DNA of 64,000 bases, from positions 1 through 64,000 of the forward strand of contig NZ_JBJGED010000008.1 in NCBI RefSeq assembly GCF_045062745.1, given 5' to 3'. This document shows, piece after piece, positions 8,768 through 17,920 of the stretch. Source of the DNA: Paenibacillus_AA sp045062745 (lineage in GTDB: Bacteria; Bacillota; Bacilli; Paenibacillales; NBRC-103111). The position numbers were made by a program, and so were the translations under genes. Numbering within the stretch: position 1 is the stretch's first letter; every line of letters begins with the position of its first letter. Below the pieces are notes generated by a model that ran no database searches, was not told the origin of the DNA, and worked only from the letters and a program-made list of their open reading frames with translations.

Positions 8768-11432
8768 ACAGCAACCCCCTTAGATACCCATCCAGTGTCT
8801 TCAGGTTCTCGAGTCGTTCACTTTCCAATTCCCGACTGGATACGGCATATTTGTCCCAGAGGTTTTCCACCACCTGAATCAGCTCACGCTTCTCCGCATT
8901 GAGGAAGCGGTCTAGGTCCTGATAGACCAGATCAAATAGCTTTTTCAGGATCAAATGACGAGCTTCTTCCTCGTTGAGCTGACCACCAATGTCTTTAAGG
9001 ATGCCATCTGTCTTAGCGAGGCGATTTTCTAGGGCAGCTTTATCCTTGTTTAATGAGATAATCTTCTTCTTGTCGTCTTTATTAATGGGATTGAGTTCGG
9101 CCAGTTGAGCATCTACTTGCCTAATCATTCCCTCGCTCTCGGCTTTAAACTGGTCAGCGCCGAGCCGTTTAAGTTGGAGCTTCAGGGATAATTCGTCGGT
9201 TTTGGTTTTCAGATCGACCTTGTTGTCCTTGATGCGCTTTTCAATGATGATGATTGCCTTTTCTTGGGCTTGCAGGTTTCTTAACTCTCTGATTGCTGAT
9301 TCACCTGTGCTTCCCTTGAGATCATCAATCAGTTCCTTCAGGGCCTTCTTCAAAACAGGAGCAGAGACGCTCTCATCCTCTTCCGGCTCATATGCAGCTA
9401 TTTCCTGAGCTGTTTCCACCGCCTCGGCGAGCTCGCTCTGTAACTCATAGATCTGAGTCTCGAGCGCTTCAATCTCTTCCGCCTCGACCTGGAAGAAGGC
9501 TGCTACCAGGTATTCATCAGGAATCAGACTGTGATGCCAACCGGTGGAGATTATGGTCTTAAGGTCATAACGTATCTGTTGCCACCAGTTCACAAACACC
9601 CCAGCGCTCTTGAATTCATCGAGTACACACAAGGGAATCAGCTTGTTTTTGAGCGTGGTTAGCAGTTCGTGACGAACTTCTGGTATTGTCTTGCTGTCAC
9701 TCAGTCCGGCAAAGTCGCCACGTGCCACAGTCCACCACTCATGTAAAGCAGAAATGTGTGCATTGATCGTCTGCTGTAGTGCAGAATCGGCTTCCAAAGA
9801 GGCCTTGATGGCGGGCTTGGCGTTAACTGACTCTCGGAAGGCGAGATAACCGGGGCGATCAGGCTCGAAAAGAGTGTCGAACTGAATCCCGAAGCGAGCA
9901 AAGTCGTTAACGCGAGCAGTGACCTCAGCCTCTGGAATGCCGCCAATCAAGTGTGCCTGCACGTCTTCCGATTCCGGTTCGGGGGTGTTGTCTACATAGC
10001 GGCGGATATTTAGATTGCAATCATGAATCTTCACTATTTCAGTCTTGTGGACCAATCGGCTGTATTTGGGAATCTCCAGCTTGTGCGTGAAGACAAAGTC
10101 AATCTTCTCTATGTCTTCCGGGCGTAGCTTGTTCTGTGCCTTACCTTCGGCATATTCGCGGTCAGCATTTATGAAAAGCACCTTATCTCGCAGGACATCT
10201 GGCTTATTTTTATTGGCGACGATCACGCATGCCGGGATACTAGTACCGTAAAACAAACCAGGTGGCAAGCTAATAATAGCTTCAATTATATCGTCATTAA
10301 TCAAGATCTCGCGGATCAGCTTCTCCTTACCGCCACGGAAGAGTACACCATGGGGCATGATGGTTGCCATGTGACCATCGGGCTTAAGGCTCGCCAACAT
10401 GTGCTGGACAAACATTAGATCTGCCTTCTTTCCTGTTTCGGGACACCATTCGCGAAAGCGATTAGGGAATTTTAGATTTGCACGGCTGTAGTTTTGCGAA
10501 AATGGAGGATTGGCTAGCACGCGATCGAACTTACGTATCTGGCCATTCTCCGTAATGAGTGGGTCTTCCAGAGTATCACCGTTCTCAATGGTGAAGCGAT
10601 TGATGTTGTGGAGAATCATATTCATATTGCAGATTGACCACACAGTACCGTTAGAATCCTGACCAAAGAGGGCCAGATCGTTCGGATCTTGCCCCTGCTC
10701 CTCTACATACTGATGGGATTGAATTAGAAAGCCACCGGAGCCGACGGTAGGGTCATAGATTTCGTTACCTGCTTCTGGTTTAGTAAGCTGTACGAGCAAG
10801 CGCACAACTTCAGCCGGGGTATAGAACTCTCCGCCTTTCTTACCAGCACTATCAGCGAAAAACTTTATTAGATATTCGTATGCTGCGCCAAGCAGATCGG
10901 GGAACTCAAAATTATTATTCACTAGTACAAAGTCAGGCTGGTTGAAGTGGTCAATCAGGTCTTTCCACTTTTGATCAGGTATCTTAGTCTTGCCTTTGAC
11001 GGCGTTAAAATCAATGTTGTTTTTAAGTACTCCGGCAAGGGCGTCATTTTCCTCTTCTATTGCAGCAATCGCCTTGTTGAGCATGTTGCCAATGTCGTGT
11101 TTTAAATCCTTTAGCGCAGGTACTGTATCACCGTTTTCATCGGTCCATGATTCATGCCAGCGGGCACGAATAGGAACGAAGAATGTCTCGCCGTAAGTCA
11201 TTTTGTCTTCCAGTATTTCCTCAATGAGGTCCGGTTGATCCTTTAAATGTGCATAGTCTGTATTACGCAGTTGTTCACGTTTGCGGTCGAACTCATCTGA
11301 CAATCGTTTTATGAACAACATCCCAAAGATAAATTCCTTGAACTCTGAGGCGTCCATTTTACCGCGTAAAATATCGGCAGCCTTAAAAAGGAAGTTTTCT
11401 AATTGGGATAGGGTTATTTTTTCGCTAGACAA
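8760..11432 (-). CDS. hsdM: Type I restriction enzyme, M subunit (long form)
   Basis: An 890-residue N6-adenine methyltransferase subunit. The HsdM N-terminal helical domain comes first, then motif I DPTVGSGGF (about 229-237) and motif IV NPPF (about 307), which bind AdoMet and the flipped adenine. At 890 residues it is much longer than the usual roughly 500; residues from about 640 on are highly charged and predicted coiled coil, a known long variant. Start is TTG at 11432 with AGGAGG seven bases upstream. First gene of hsdM-hsdS-hsdR-metallopeptidase, all overlapping. Confidence 0.94.
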   Translation of the reverse strand: MSSEKITLSQLENFLFKAADILRGKMDASEFKEFIFGMLFIKRLSDEFDRKREQLRNTDYAHLKDQPDLIEEILEDKMTYGETFFVPIRARWHESWTDENGDTVPALKDLKHDIGNMLNKAIAAIEEENDALAGVLKNNIDFNAVKGKTKIPDQKWKDLIDHFNQPDFVLVNNNFEFPDLLGAAYEYLIKFFADSAGKKGGEFYTPAEVVRLLVQLTKPEAGNEIYDPTVGSGGFLIQSHQYVEEQGQDPNDLALFGQDSNGTVWSICNMNMILHNINRFTIENGDTLEDPLITENGQIRKFDRVLANPPFSQNYSRANLKFPNRFREWCPETGKKADLMFVQHMLASLKPDGHMATIMPHGVLFRGGKEKLIREILINDDIIEAIISLPPGLFYGTSIPACVIVANKNKPDVLRDKVLFINADREYAEGKAQNKLRPEDIEKIDFVFTHKLEIPKYSRLVHKTEIVKIHDCNLNIRRYVDNTPEPESEDVQAHLIGGIPEAEVTARVNDFARFGIQFDTLFEPDRPGYLAFRESVNAKPAIKASLEADSALQQTINAHISALHEWWTVARGDFAGLSDSKTIPEVRHELLTTLKNKLIPLCVLDEFKSAGVFVNWWQQIRYDLKTIISTGWHHSLIPDEYLVAAFFQVEAEEIEALETQIYELQSELAEAVETAQEIAAYEPEEDESVSAPVLKKALKELIDDLKGSTGESAIRELRNLQAQEKAIIIIEKRIKDNKVDLKTKTDELSLKLQLKRLGADQFKAESEGMIRQVDAQLAELNPINKDDKKKIISLNKDKAALENRLAKTDGILKDIGGQLNEEEARHLILKKLFDLVYQDLDRFLNAEKRELIQVVENLWDKYAVSSRELESERLENLKTLDGYLRGLLYV

Positions 11433-11543
11433 TATAATTCCTCCTGAAGGTTAATTCTCTAACCCTTATTATTCGACATTCCCACTCTACTATCCCTGCA
11501 AATCTTAAAAAGATTCAATTAACATAGTGAGGGTTTAGATACA

Positions 11544-11870
11544 TTATAAAGGTATAGCTGAGGGGAAGTAATCTTTGCCAAGTTCATCCTCAATGTTACG
11601 ATCGTAAAGAGAACCTTGCCCCGTAGTTGAAGAGCTTTGGATGGCAATGTCATGGCCGATCTTATGCAATAGTATGAACTCTTGGGATTCCTCTGGGTAC
11701 TTAAAAAAAGGCCTTCCAACACCAATTATTGATGGTTTATTAGTGAAAGTTAATAAACAAGCCTGTTGGAAGTCATCAAACGGACTACCTTGTAGCCCCT
11801 ATATAAAGCTCACTAACTTCAACGGTATCTCATCGAATACTTTTTGTAGTTTAAACTCTAAAAGGGCCAT
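11544..11870 (-). pseudogene. Small gene interrupted by a TAG codon
   Basis: An open minus-strand frame starts with ATG at 11870 behind AGGTGG and ends with TAA at 11544, broken only by TAG at 11799-11801 (codon 24). Read through, it is a 108-position soluble protein (MALLEFKLQKVFDEIP..., later GRPFFKYPEESQEF) with credible composition on both sides of the stop. The likeliest explanation is a nonsense mutation in a real gene; a sequencing error is possible. I do not recognise the family. It lies between hsdM and the membrane-protein pair. Confidence 0.45.
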
Positions 11871-11952
11871 TTAATCCACCTATTATTTGAATGTTACACT
11901 TCCTTAAAAAACCAAAATATGCCACCCATAAGAAGTGGCATTAACAGATAAA

Positions 11953-12684
11953 TCAGTAATTGTAGTATCCCTTGAGATATTTCTTAATTTCATCCTTGTT
12001 CCCAATATTACTTCTATCGATGTACTGTTCTAATTCTTCTGCGAACTTCTCTTTAGTTATCTTCCTATCTTTGAGAAGTATGTTTAATATGAAGTCCACT
12101 CTCAATTCGTTGGCTAAGTCTAAGACGCTTTTTTCATTATCTTTAATATCGGAGTACAAGTTTGAAATATAAAATACCCTTATACTGTTACTAATCAAAC
12201 TAAGAGTATAAAAAACAATAAAAGAGAAAAAGTAAGCCACAAAAAAAACGATTAGGTAGAAGACTAGCTCTGAAACAAGTTCTTCTGTACTGTATAAAAT
12301 GAAGTGTAGAAAATAAAACAAAATGATTCCTACACCGATATTAAAAGCCAAAAATTCAAAGCTTACTAAAATATTATGAATTGATTTGACTCCATTTAGC
12401 TTCGTAATCAATTTAACAATATCTTTTTGTAGTATGCCAATAATTATAGCGATACCTGCCAGGATTGTCCCCAACATTCCGATTAAAGCTGTAGCTATGT
12501 TTAATGTAATACTCTGCAAGGGAACTAGATACTTATTAAAGTCCGAATGGACATTAGATATTATTGCTAACAGAAATAATGTGCTAGCTACAATAAGTGA
12601 TAGCTTACACTCAACTGCCTTAAAATTGAAGTAATCATGCCACTTTTTATTTTCATTAAACCTACTAAACATAGTTTTTTTCAT
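11953..12684 (-). CDS. Four-helix membrane protein of an unrecognised two-gene module
   Basis: A 243-residue protein with about four hydrophobic helices (near 27-46, 62-88, 105-132 and 138-170), a lysine-rich cytosolic N-terminus and a charged C-terminal tail of about 70 residues. No enzyme motif is visible. It is 44 bases behind the soluble-protein gene at 12729-13667 on the same strand. A soluble protein paired with a small multi-helix membrane protein resembles the layout of abortive-infection modules such as lambda RexA/RexB, but I see no sequence identity that proves it. Confidence 0.6.
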   Translation of the reverse strand: MKKTMFSRFNENKKWHDYFNFKAVECKLSLIVASTLFLLAIISNVHSDFNKYLVPLQSITLNIATALIGMLGTILAGIAIIIGILQKDIVKLITKLNGVKSIHNILVSFEFLAFNIGVGIILFYFLHFILYSTEELVSELVFYLIVFFVAYFFSFIVFYTLSLISNSIRVFYISNLYSDIKDNEKSVLDLANELRVDFILNILLKDRKITKEKFAEELEQYIDRSNIGNKDEIKKYLKGYYNY

Positions 12685-12728
12685 TGGAGTATCTCCTAAA
12701 GATACGAATTAAAAAGAGATCATGCTTA

Positions 12729-13667
12729 TCAGAAAAACATATTAAGTAATGACTCAATCTTTTTTCTGCAAACTTCAGCAAAGAGGATCGGATTTGAAGG
12801 TTTTTCTTCCAATTTATCTTTGATTGATCTATTGTCATTTGTTGTATACTTTCTTCCTTCTTTACTTTCTGCTTCGACTTTAACATATCCATTTCTTATA
12901 GCTAATTCTGCTGATAATTCTGAATGTATGTCTTCAATTTTTTCAATTTCTTCGTTAATAATTTCTGCATCCAAATTCAAACCTTCATCATTTCTAGAAG
13001 TGAACAATATACTTGTTTGTGTTACATTTCCGGCTTTAATGTTATTTAAATATTTTTCCCCATTTTTTTGTATTTTATCCAAGAATTCATCATCTGCATT
13101 AGGAGGTATAATTTCAATCTTTAACGAATGTAATTTACCAATACTTTTTAATTGCTCTTTTATACGATCAACACTTAATCCTTCTTTCAACAAGGAAACA
13201 TCAAAATAATAGTTTTCTTCAGCATTTGACATGCTTCTATTTAATAGTTCTCCGAATGCATGGTTAAATTCTTGAAAGCCAAATCTATTAGTAGTGTAAA
13301 ATACTACTATTTCTTTATGTACATCAAAGTAAAATTCAATTACTTCTGTATTGTCAACCATCATTTTCCGTAACTTTCCTGTGTTACTATCTACCTCATT
13401 AAAAAACAAAGGAGATTTTTTAAAAATACTTCCAACGATAGAACGAGGAAAATCTAATTTCTCTAGAAAATTAAAATTATACGTAGCATCGTACGTATAG
13501 GTCTCCCCATATTCCACCGTTTTCATATCTTCCCGTGTGTATTCTACCTTTTCATTAATTTTCGTGTACAATTTATCTAAAGTTTCTTCAAGTTTTATCT
13601 TCTTATCATACACCTTAAAAATGTGAGAATTCAGATTAACTTTTGAGAAATATAATGTGACAGACAT
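12729..13667 (-). CDS. Soluble partner of the membrane-protein module (hypothetical)
   Basis: A 312-residue soluble protein, AT-rich in codon use, with no signal peptide. The first half is beta-rich; the middle has SLKIEIIPPNADDEF, and the C-terminal third has NGYVKVEAESKEGRKYTT. This order faintly recalls DUF4747/RexA-type defence-associated proteins; I hold that only as a hypothesis. GAGGGG precedes the ATG by seven bases, and a fair promoter (CTGACA, 17-base spacer, TACTAA) lies about 85 bases upstream. It is the promoter-proximal gene of the pair. Confidence 0.6.
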   Translation of the reverse strand: MSVTLYFSKVNLNSHIFKVYDKKIKLEETLDKLYTKINEKVEYTREDMKTVEYGETYTYDATYNFNFLEKLDFPRSIVGSIFKKSPLFFNEVDSNTGKLRKMMVDNTEVIEFYFDVHKEIVVFYTTNRFGFQEFNHAFGELLNRSMSNAEENYYFDVSLLKEGLSVDRIKEQLKSIGKLHSLKIEIIPPNADDEFLDKIQKNGEKYLNNIKAGNVTQTSILFTSRNDEGLNLDAEIINEEIEKIEDIHSELSAELAIRNGYVKVEAESKEGRKYTTNDNRSIKDKLEEKPSNPILFAEVCRKKIESLLNMFF

Positions 13668-13750
13668 ATAAATACCCCTCTACATAATTTAAGATTCATT
13701 TTTGAACGTTGATCAGTTTCCATAATTCGACAAATAAATTCTACCACAAT

Positions 13751-13779
13751 TTAGTACATTTGGTCCATGTGTTTGTCAG
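13751..13779 (-). promoter_or_regulatory. Putative sigma-A promoter of the two-gene module
   Basis: On the minus strand CTGACA (13774-13779) and TACTAA (13751-13756) are separated by exactly 17 bases, upstream of the gene starting at 13667. Confidence 0.4.
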
Positions 13780-13931
13780 GAGTAAAAATAAATACTAAAC
13801 TCTTCATTTTACATTTATAATGTTATTTTAGGCACACAGAAATTAAGGAGGATATGTTTGTAGCAAGTCTAATAATGTCAATTCATTTCCTCACTGGTTG
13901 GGCACATAACCGAAGATTATCATATATAAAT

Positions 13932-13962
13932 AAAAAGCACCCGAGTTATATGGGTGCTTTTT
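13932..13962. terminator. Bidirectional terminator-like hairpin
   Basis: AAAAAGCACCC and GGGTGCTTTTT form an 11-bp stem with a short AT loop, and a T run follows on either strand. A 40-codon frame with AGGAGG nearby (about 13856 on) overlaps it but has poor start spacing and is not called. Confidence 0.6.
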
Positions 13963-13975
13963 GTCTGATCAATTA

Positions 13976-14245
13976 ATGAGCTGTTATTTTGTAGGAATTA
14001 TTTATATCTTCAGAGATTCCCCTCAACATGAAGCTTATGAAGCTCACGATAGTTACGTCAATGCAAGAAATTTCATAGCAGATTGTTTGGTTTCCGAAGG
14101 GTTTCTAAGTAGAGACGGCAAGGTGGAACTTATTCTTTTCTCTAAAAACACTGTCGAAAGTTATACCAAAGAAAAAAATGATATCGTAATTGCTCATCAT
14201 AAAAATATTGGTTTTCTGCCAGATAAAGATGTAACAACATTTTAG
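13976..14245 (+). CDS. Hypothetical protein, possibly a remnant
   Basis: An 89-residue AT-rich frame from ATG 13976. The product looks protein-like (paired hydrophobic segments, acidic middle) but no family is recognised. There is no convincing ribosome site because the terminator hairpin directly precedes it; a TTG at 13961 is no better. About 90 bases further on, a second coding-like stretch (14343-14480) without any start codon follows on the same strand. I regard the stretch 13976-14480 as probable debris of one or two genes. Confidence 0.25.
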   Translation: MSCYFVGIIYIFRDSPQHEAYEAHDSYVNARNFIADCLVSEGFLSRDGKVELILFSKNTVESYTKEKNDIVIAHHKNIGFLPDKDVTTF

Positions 14246-14476
14246 GGTTATTCTTGAGATGCTCACGAATCCCGTTACAGGTCATAGAACAAATTCCACC
14301 ATATACAGGACTCTGTCGAGAAGAAGGTTGTTTGTCGGGAATAGTCAGCACTTGTTAAATTAAGCAAATTAAATCGAATAATTGATGAATTGTTACTAAA
14401 ACAACAGCCTATATCCGAAAGTTCGGAAATAGGATCACTAAGCTCACATTTGAATGTGGGTGAGAAAAAACACTTT

Positions 14477-14737
14477 CTATAGATTCTCATCTTTAATGAG
14501 TTTCAGGAAGCTCTCAAATCTATCGTCTTCAAGATTAAATAGCTCGATTAATGGTCGAGGCATTTCAGCTCCAAACTTATCTCGTTCAATAAGCTCAGTC
14601 CTCCCGAAGTTATTATTCCTCTTCGAAAACTCATGTTCTAACAAATTGACTAACTGGAAATAACGTAGATCAGGGTACTTTTGCCAAATGGTCTCAATTA
14701 GACTTGTTATCCTTGCTATCCGTTCAATTTCCCTTAC
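14477..14737 (-). CDS. Small conserved hypothetical (PDLR-QL motif)
   Basis: An 86-residue protein with RIARITSLIETIWQKYPDLR followed by YFQLVNLLEHEF. The combination of an R-I start, W..YPDLR and QL is a pattern I have seen in small phage- and plasmid-associated hypothetical proteins, but I cannot give it a name. The ATG at 14737 (MVREIE) follows a GGGGGG tract at good spacing; the frame is open upstream to 14794. Soluble, no signal peptide. No operon partner is evident. Confidence 0.5.
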   Translation of the reverse strand, partial: VREIERIARITSLIETIWQKYPDLRYFQLVNLLEHEFSKRNNNFGRTELIERDKFGAEMPRPLIELFNLEDDRFESFLKLIKDENL

Positions 14738-14956
14738 CATCCCTAGCCCCCCTTTGACTTCTATATTCATTTGATCAGAAATCAGCCAAATCACAATATG
14801 AAAGGAAAACTAACTGCCCCATCCCTCAAACCATTATTTCTCTATCCCTTCTATACAAGACCCGACCGAACCACTACGCCACACCTAGTTAATTACTATA
14901 ACCCTCCAAAACCAGCTCACTCCAGTTCCGATGTCATCACCTTAAGTACTTTGCGA

Positions 14957-16462
14957 TCATTCCCTGATGCTAAATACTTGAGTTGTCCCTTCGGAGATTT
15001 GAACTTGACGTAACTCCCTACGTTTAGAAAACTCCAGGTTTTGAATGATCTCCAATACCTCTTCAACCGTTTTCTGGTTAATTATTTCGCTTGATGAAAC
15101 CCTCTCAACAACGGCTTGAATAATGTGCTCGATCTGTTTGATCGAACTTAGCAGGGTGTCTATTTGAGGATGTCTGACTGTCTGTGAGCGTAAGCCTTCC
15201 TCCACAGAATCTGGCTCGTTTTTTAACAGTCTCTGCCACTTGTAAACCAATGCTGGTGTTAATCCATGTTTTCTGGCTATATTCGCAATATTATCGCTCT
15301 CAGCAGCTTCCTTTAAGACCTTATGTTTGAAATCTCTGGGGTACTTTTTACGTTCCATGTCCTGTCCTCCCGTATTAGTTATATTATCAACAACGGCCAT
15401 CTTTGTCTCAGGGTGAAGGTTTTGAATGGTAGTATTTTTCATGTATTCCCTTGATAGCCTATGCGCTAATCTATAGTAGCTTTGCCCTTTTTTTCTCCCG
15501 ATGAATTTGATATCTATCCAGGTTGAAGGAAACGTCGAGCATAATTCCCGAAGCGAATTTTGAATATCTTGTACTATCTGTAGACTCAATTCATCCAAAC
15601 TCGCTGTGAATTGTGGATCTAAAATACGCTTGATGTTGTCTACATCACTATATATGCTTACTCGCTGATAAGTCGCTTCAGACACATCCAAATATGACTT
15701 GACTTCGTTCAGTGCTCCAATTATCGCGCAAAATCCCCCAAAAGGCGGAGAATGTATCACATCGATGGACATTACCCTGCTTGAGGTTATCGACTGTTTC
15801 CCGTCAACCAGTACTATTCCAATCCCATACTTTGAGCTGTTTTTTTGTACTGAAGCATCACAATAGACACTTAGCATCCTATTACATTTAACTTCCTTTA
15901 AACCCTCTTGTGCTGGGGGAGATTCCGATGGATTCCATTGCATCTTTAAATCCCTTAAAATCCCCCCTCCCCCTATGCATTTTTTGCAAAAGCTAGCAAA
16001 GCTACGCTCACCAGAGATATGCACTGGAAGCTTGGCCACTTCTGTGGCCGGGGCTTCACAATGGTAGCAGTTGTAATTGTCCCGCCGAAGTATATATTCA
16101 TGAAAAGGCTTTGGATTTCTGAGTTTCTTTATTCTCCATGGACGCTGTATTGTTGCGTTACCCGCCAATACTTCTGCCACTGCAGTCTGAAGATCAATTT
16201 GTCGACTCCAACCACCTTTATAACCTCCTGGACCGACATAAAAAATATACCCATATTTACTAATACTTAAGGTTGTAATATCGAAGTTATAAGGTACAGG
16301 TGACTGGAGGGTATAGGTTACCTCAACACATCTGCTCTTGCATGATCGGCAATAAGCTCTAAGCTTTCCACCCTGAGCTGAGCTAAACTCCTTGAACCAC
16401 TTGGACTGATTACATACCTTGCATCTTTTATAAAGAGAGCACGTGTCACCATCGCGTACCAT
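14957..16462 (-). CDS. Zinc-finger / HNH-like / RNase H-like / IS3-type HTH fusion
   Basis: A 501-residue mosaic. Residues about 10-45: a treble-clef-like zinc site (CKVC, then CRSC). About 125-175: HNH-like text YILRRDNYNCYHC ending CKKC, but the usual catalytic DH/HL position reads AKLP. About 195-365: RNase H-like domain starting LSVYCDASVQ with a later IYSDVDN; the expected Glu position reads GGFCAIIGAL, so one carboxylate looks lost. About 370-425: YPRDFKHKVLKEAAE with ARKHGLTPALVYKWQ, an IS3/IS911 OrfA-type helix-turn-helix. The tail is helical. ATG 16462 has AGGAG at eight bases. Not a complete transposase; perhaps a domesticated derivative. A divergent XRE gene lies 125 bases away. 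Confidence 0.6.
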   Translation of the reverse strand: MVRDGDTCSLYKRCKVCNQSKWFKEFSSAQGGKLRAYCRSCKSRCVEVTYTLQSPVPYNFDITTLSISKYGYIFYVGPGGYKGGWSRQIDLQTAVAEVLAGNATIQRPWRIKKLRNPKPFHEYILRRDNYNCYHCEAPATEVAKLPVHISGERSFASFCKKCIGGGGILRDLKMQWNPSESPPAQEGLKEVKCNRMLSVYCDASVQKNSSKYGIGIVLVDGKQSITSSRVMSIDVIHSPPFGGFCAIIGALNEVKSYLDVSEATYQRVSIYSDVDNIKRILDPQFTASLDELSLQIVQDIQNSLRELCSTFPSTWIDIKFIGRKKGQSYYRLAHRLSREYMKNTTIQNLHPETKMAVVDNITNTGGQDMERKKYPRDFKHKVLKEAAESDNIANIARKHGLTPALVYKWQRLLKNEPDSVEEGLRSQTVRHPQIDTLLSSIKQIEHIIQAVVERVSSSEIINQKTVEEVLEIIQNLEFSKRRELRQVQISEGTTQVFSIRE

Positions 16463-16587
16463 ATCAGCCACTCCTGTGACTTCCAAATTATCGTGAGTAT
16501 AACTAATAGTAACCCTTTAACGGATACTTTGTATACCCTTAAATGCCAAAGTCTTATCCTATAGACTGGGGACAGAGGTGAATACAG

Positions 16588-16932
16588 TTGAATCCTGACG
16601 AAATCGGCGAGAGAATTAGAATTGCAAGGAAACGGAAATTTCCAAGTCGCAATGACTTTGCTGAAGCACTCCAGACATCCGAAGCAAATGTAAAGCGGAT
16701 TGAGAGGGGCGGCGGGCTCCCAAGTATAGATTTACTCGTAAGGATATCTATTTTACTGGAAACCACCACTGACTTTATCCTCTTTGGACGCAAAGTTCAA
16801 AAAGAGGAAATTGAACGATTACAGACTTTACTCTCACACTTGAGCCAAGAAGGGCGTGTGACCTTTAATAATATTGGTCAAGAATTAATAAAACTTGAAA
16901 GAAGTCGTACTAATCATATGGATAAAAAATAA
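16588..16932 (+). CDS. XRE-family transcriptional regulator
   Basis: A 114-residue protein with an N-terminal Cro/C1-type HTH (about 6-62: GERIRIARKRK, then ANVKRIERGGGLPSIDLL) and a short charged C-terminal part probably for dimerisation. Start is TTG at 16588 with GAGGTG eight bases upstream. It is transcribed away from the large fusion gene at 14957-16462, and both promoters must lie in the 125 bases between, so it may control that gene and itself. No protease or inducer domain is present. Confidence 0.8.
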   Translation: MNPDEIGERIRIARKRKFPSRNDFAEALQTSEANVKRIERGGGLPSIDLLVRISILLETTTDFILFGRKVQKEEIERLQTLLSHLSQEGRVTFNNIGQELIKLERSRTNHMDKK

Positions 16933-17650
16933 GACAAACATCAATCTCACATAATTGCTACTATCACCATGATATTAGTCCTCCTACAACAGTTTTCCCA
17001 CCCCTGTTACCGCGGTTGGGGATATGTTCCAACTGACCCACGGATCTTCTAGGGCTAAATTTTTTCTGAGGCTGCTAGTGCTTAGTTCAACTCGAAGAGT
17101 CAATTAATAGCTGACTTTAGCTTATTAAAAAGAGCGCTCGAAAATAAAATATAAAATCACCGCCTAATTTCTATGGGCGGTGATTTCTTTTGATGCAGAA
17201 TTGTTTCTTCATTATCAACTAGGCTTACTCCAGACCTATAATATGTCTTGCACTGAACTAATACCCCCTTATCATATGGATTCGAATGATGTCTTTGCCC
17301 TCCTAAAAGTCCAGTATCCCCTTCATACATCTTGAAACTGTCCCAAAAGACTAAAAAGTTCTAGGCTCCGCTTTCGGAATATCGAACAATTTCTGTTGTG
17401 CGGTGCATTAATGCTGCATACTATTAAAGTATTGAAGCGAACCAATTCACTACAAAACCCGCTAACAACCCCCTCCCCTCTGATGATTATGTCATTTAAG
17501 TGGTCATGGAACTGGTCATGGTCGAATAATAAAGTATATTCTTTATATTCTCTGAAAGGGATTCAATGGAATTGCAATATCCTTATATAGACCTAAGAAA
17601 AAGGGTATAGTCCTTACTATTCTGTGATGGGTAATGTAGTGTTGTGGCTA
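16933..17650. other. Gene-free stretch at the right end of the island
   Basis: No supportable gene. It contains the terminator at 17154-17190 and two copies of GGTCATGG 12 bases apart (about 17501-17520), which could be arm-type integrase sites given the attachment-like sequence that follows. A 64-codon plus-strand frame at 17396-17590 has no ribosome site and no protein character. Confidence 0.5.
17154..17190 (+). terminator. Rho-independent terminator
   Basis: AAATCACCGCC and GGGCGGTGATTT make a 12-bp stem around a 10-base loop, followed by CTTTTG. It would stop transcripts from the XRE gene. Confidence 0.65.
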
Positions 17651-17701
17651 GTCCCTGAATTGACAGGGTAGGGGTCAGAGGTTCGAGCCCTCTACAGGTC
17701 A
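17651..17701 (+). other. tRNA-3'-end-like sequence, probable attachment junction
   Basis: AGAGG-TTCGAGC-CCTCT at 17677-17693 is a perfect T-arm (5-bp stem, 7-base loop), followed by ACAGGTC and A as an acceptor 3' strand plus discriminator. No matching 5' half (GACCTGT) lies within tRNA distance upstream, so this is a fragment. It sits where AT-rich sequence gives way to GC-rich sequence and is followed at once by a terminator, as after a real tRNA. Integration of the island into a tRNA 3' end would produce this. Confidence 0.45.
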
Positions 17702-17707
17702 TACGAA

Positions 17708-17742
17708 AGAACCCTTGATGAATCAAGGGTTCTTTGCTTTTT
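17708..17742 (+). terminator. Terminator behind the tRNA-like fragment
   Basis: AGAACCCTTGA and TCAAGGGTTCT form an 11-bp stem with a TGAA loop, followed by TTGCTTTTT. Confidence 0.7.
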
Positions 17743-17812
17743 CCCCGGCAACGCAACCATTTGTAAGTAACTTTCGTCTGAGTACAGAAAACATGATGCA
17801 GAGGAATAGCGA

Positions 17813-17920
17813 ATGAAACCAATCCAATCGACTATCACCGTTGTTATCGCTGGAGTGTTAGTTTTAAGCGGTTGCACTAGTGTTATCACCATTCGCTGCG
17901 GGCGCGTTTACGATATTTAA
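17813..17920 (+). pseudogene. Lipoprotein signal-peptide fragment
   Basis: ATG 17813 with AGGAA upstream starts a 35-codon frame whose first 21 residues are a good lipoprotein signal (hydrophobic core, then VLSGC lipobox). The frame then runs out of character and stops at 17918. At about 17880 a different frame takes over with the amine-oxidase tail, so this is a gene start fused out of frame to an unrelated gene end. Confidence 0.4.

Noticed and set aside
13854..13978. 40-codon frame behind AGGAGG at about 13847-13852
   Set aside because: The ATG lies only two bases after the AGGAGG and the frame runs through the terminator hairpin.
14957..16462. A complete insertion sequence
   Set aside because: No terminal inverted repeats or target duplication were seen, and there is no DDE transposase domain; only the IS3-type HTH is present.
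17651..17701. A complete tRNA gene at this position
   Set aside because: No 5' acceptor strand or D-arm is found within tRNA length; the nearest GACCT is 113 bases before the 3' end.
17583..17822. 79-codon minus-strand frame containing RGLEPLTPTLS
   Set aside because: This peptide is what the tRNA-like T-arm gives when read antisense; it is not a gene.
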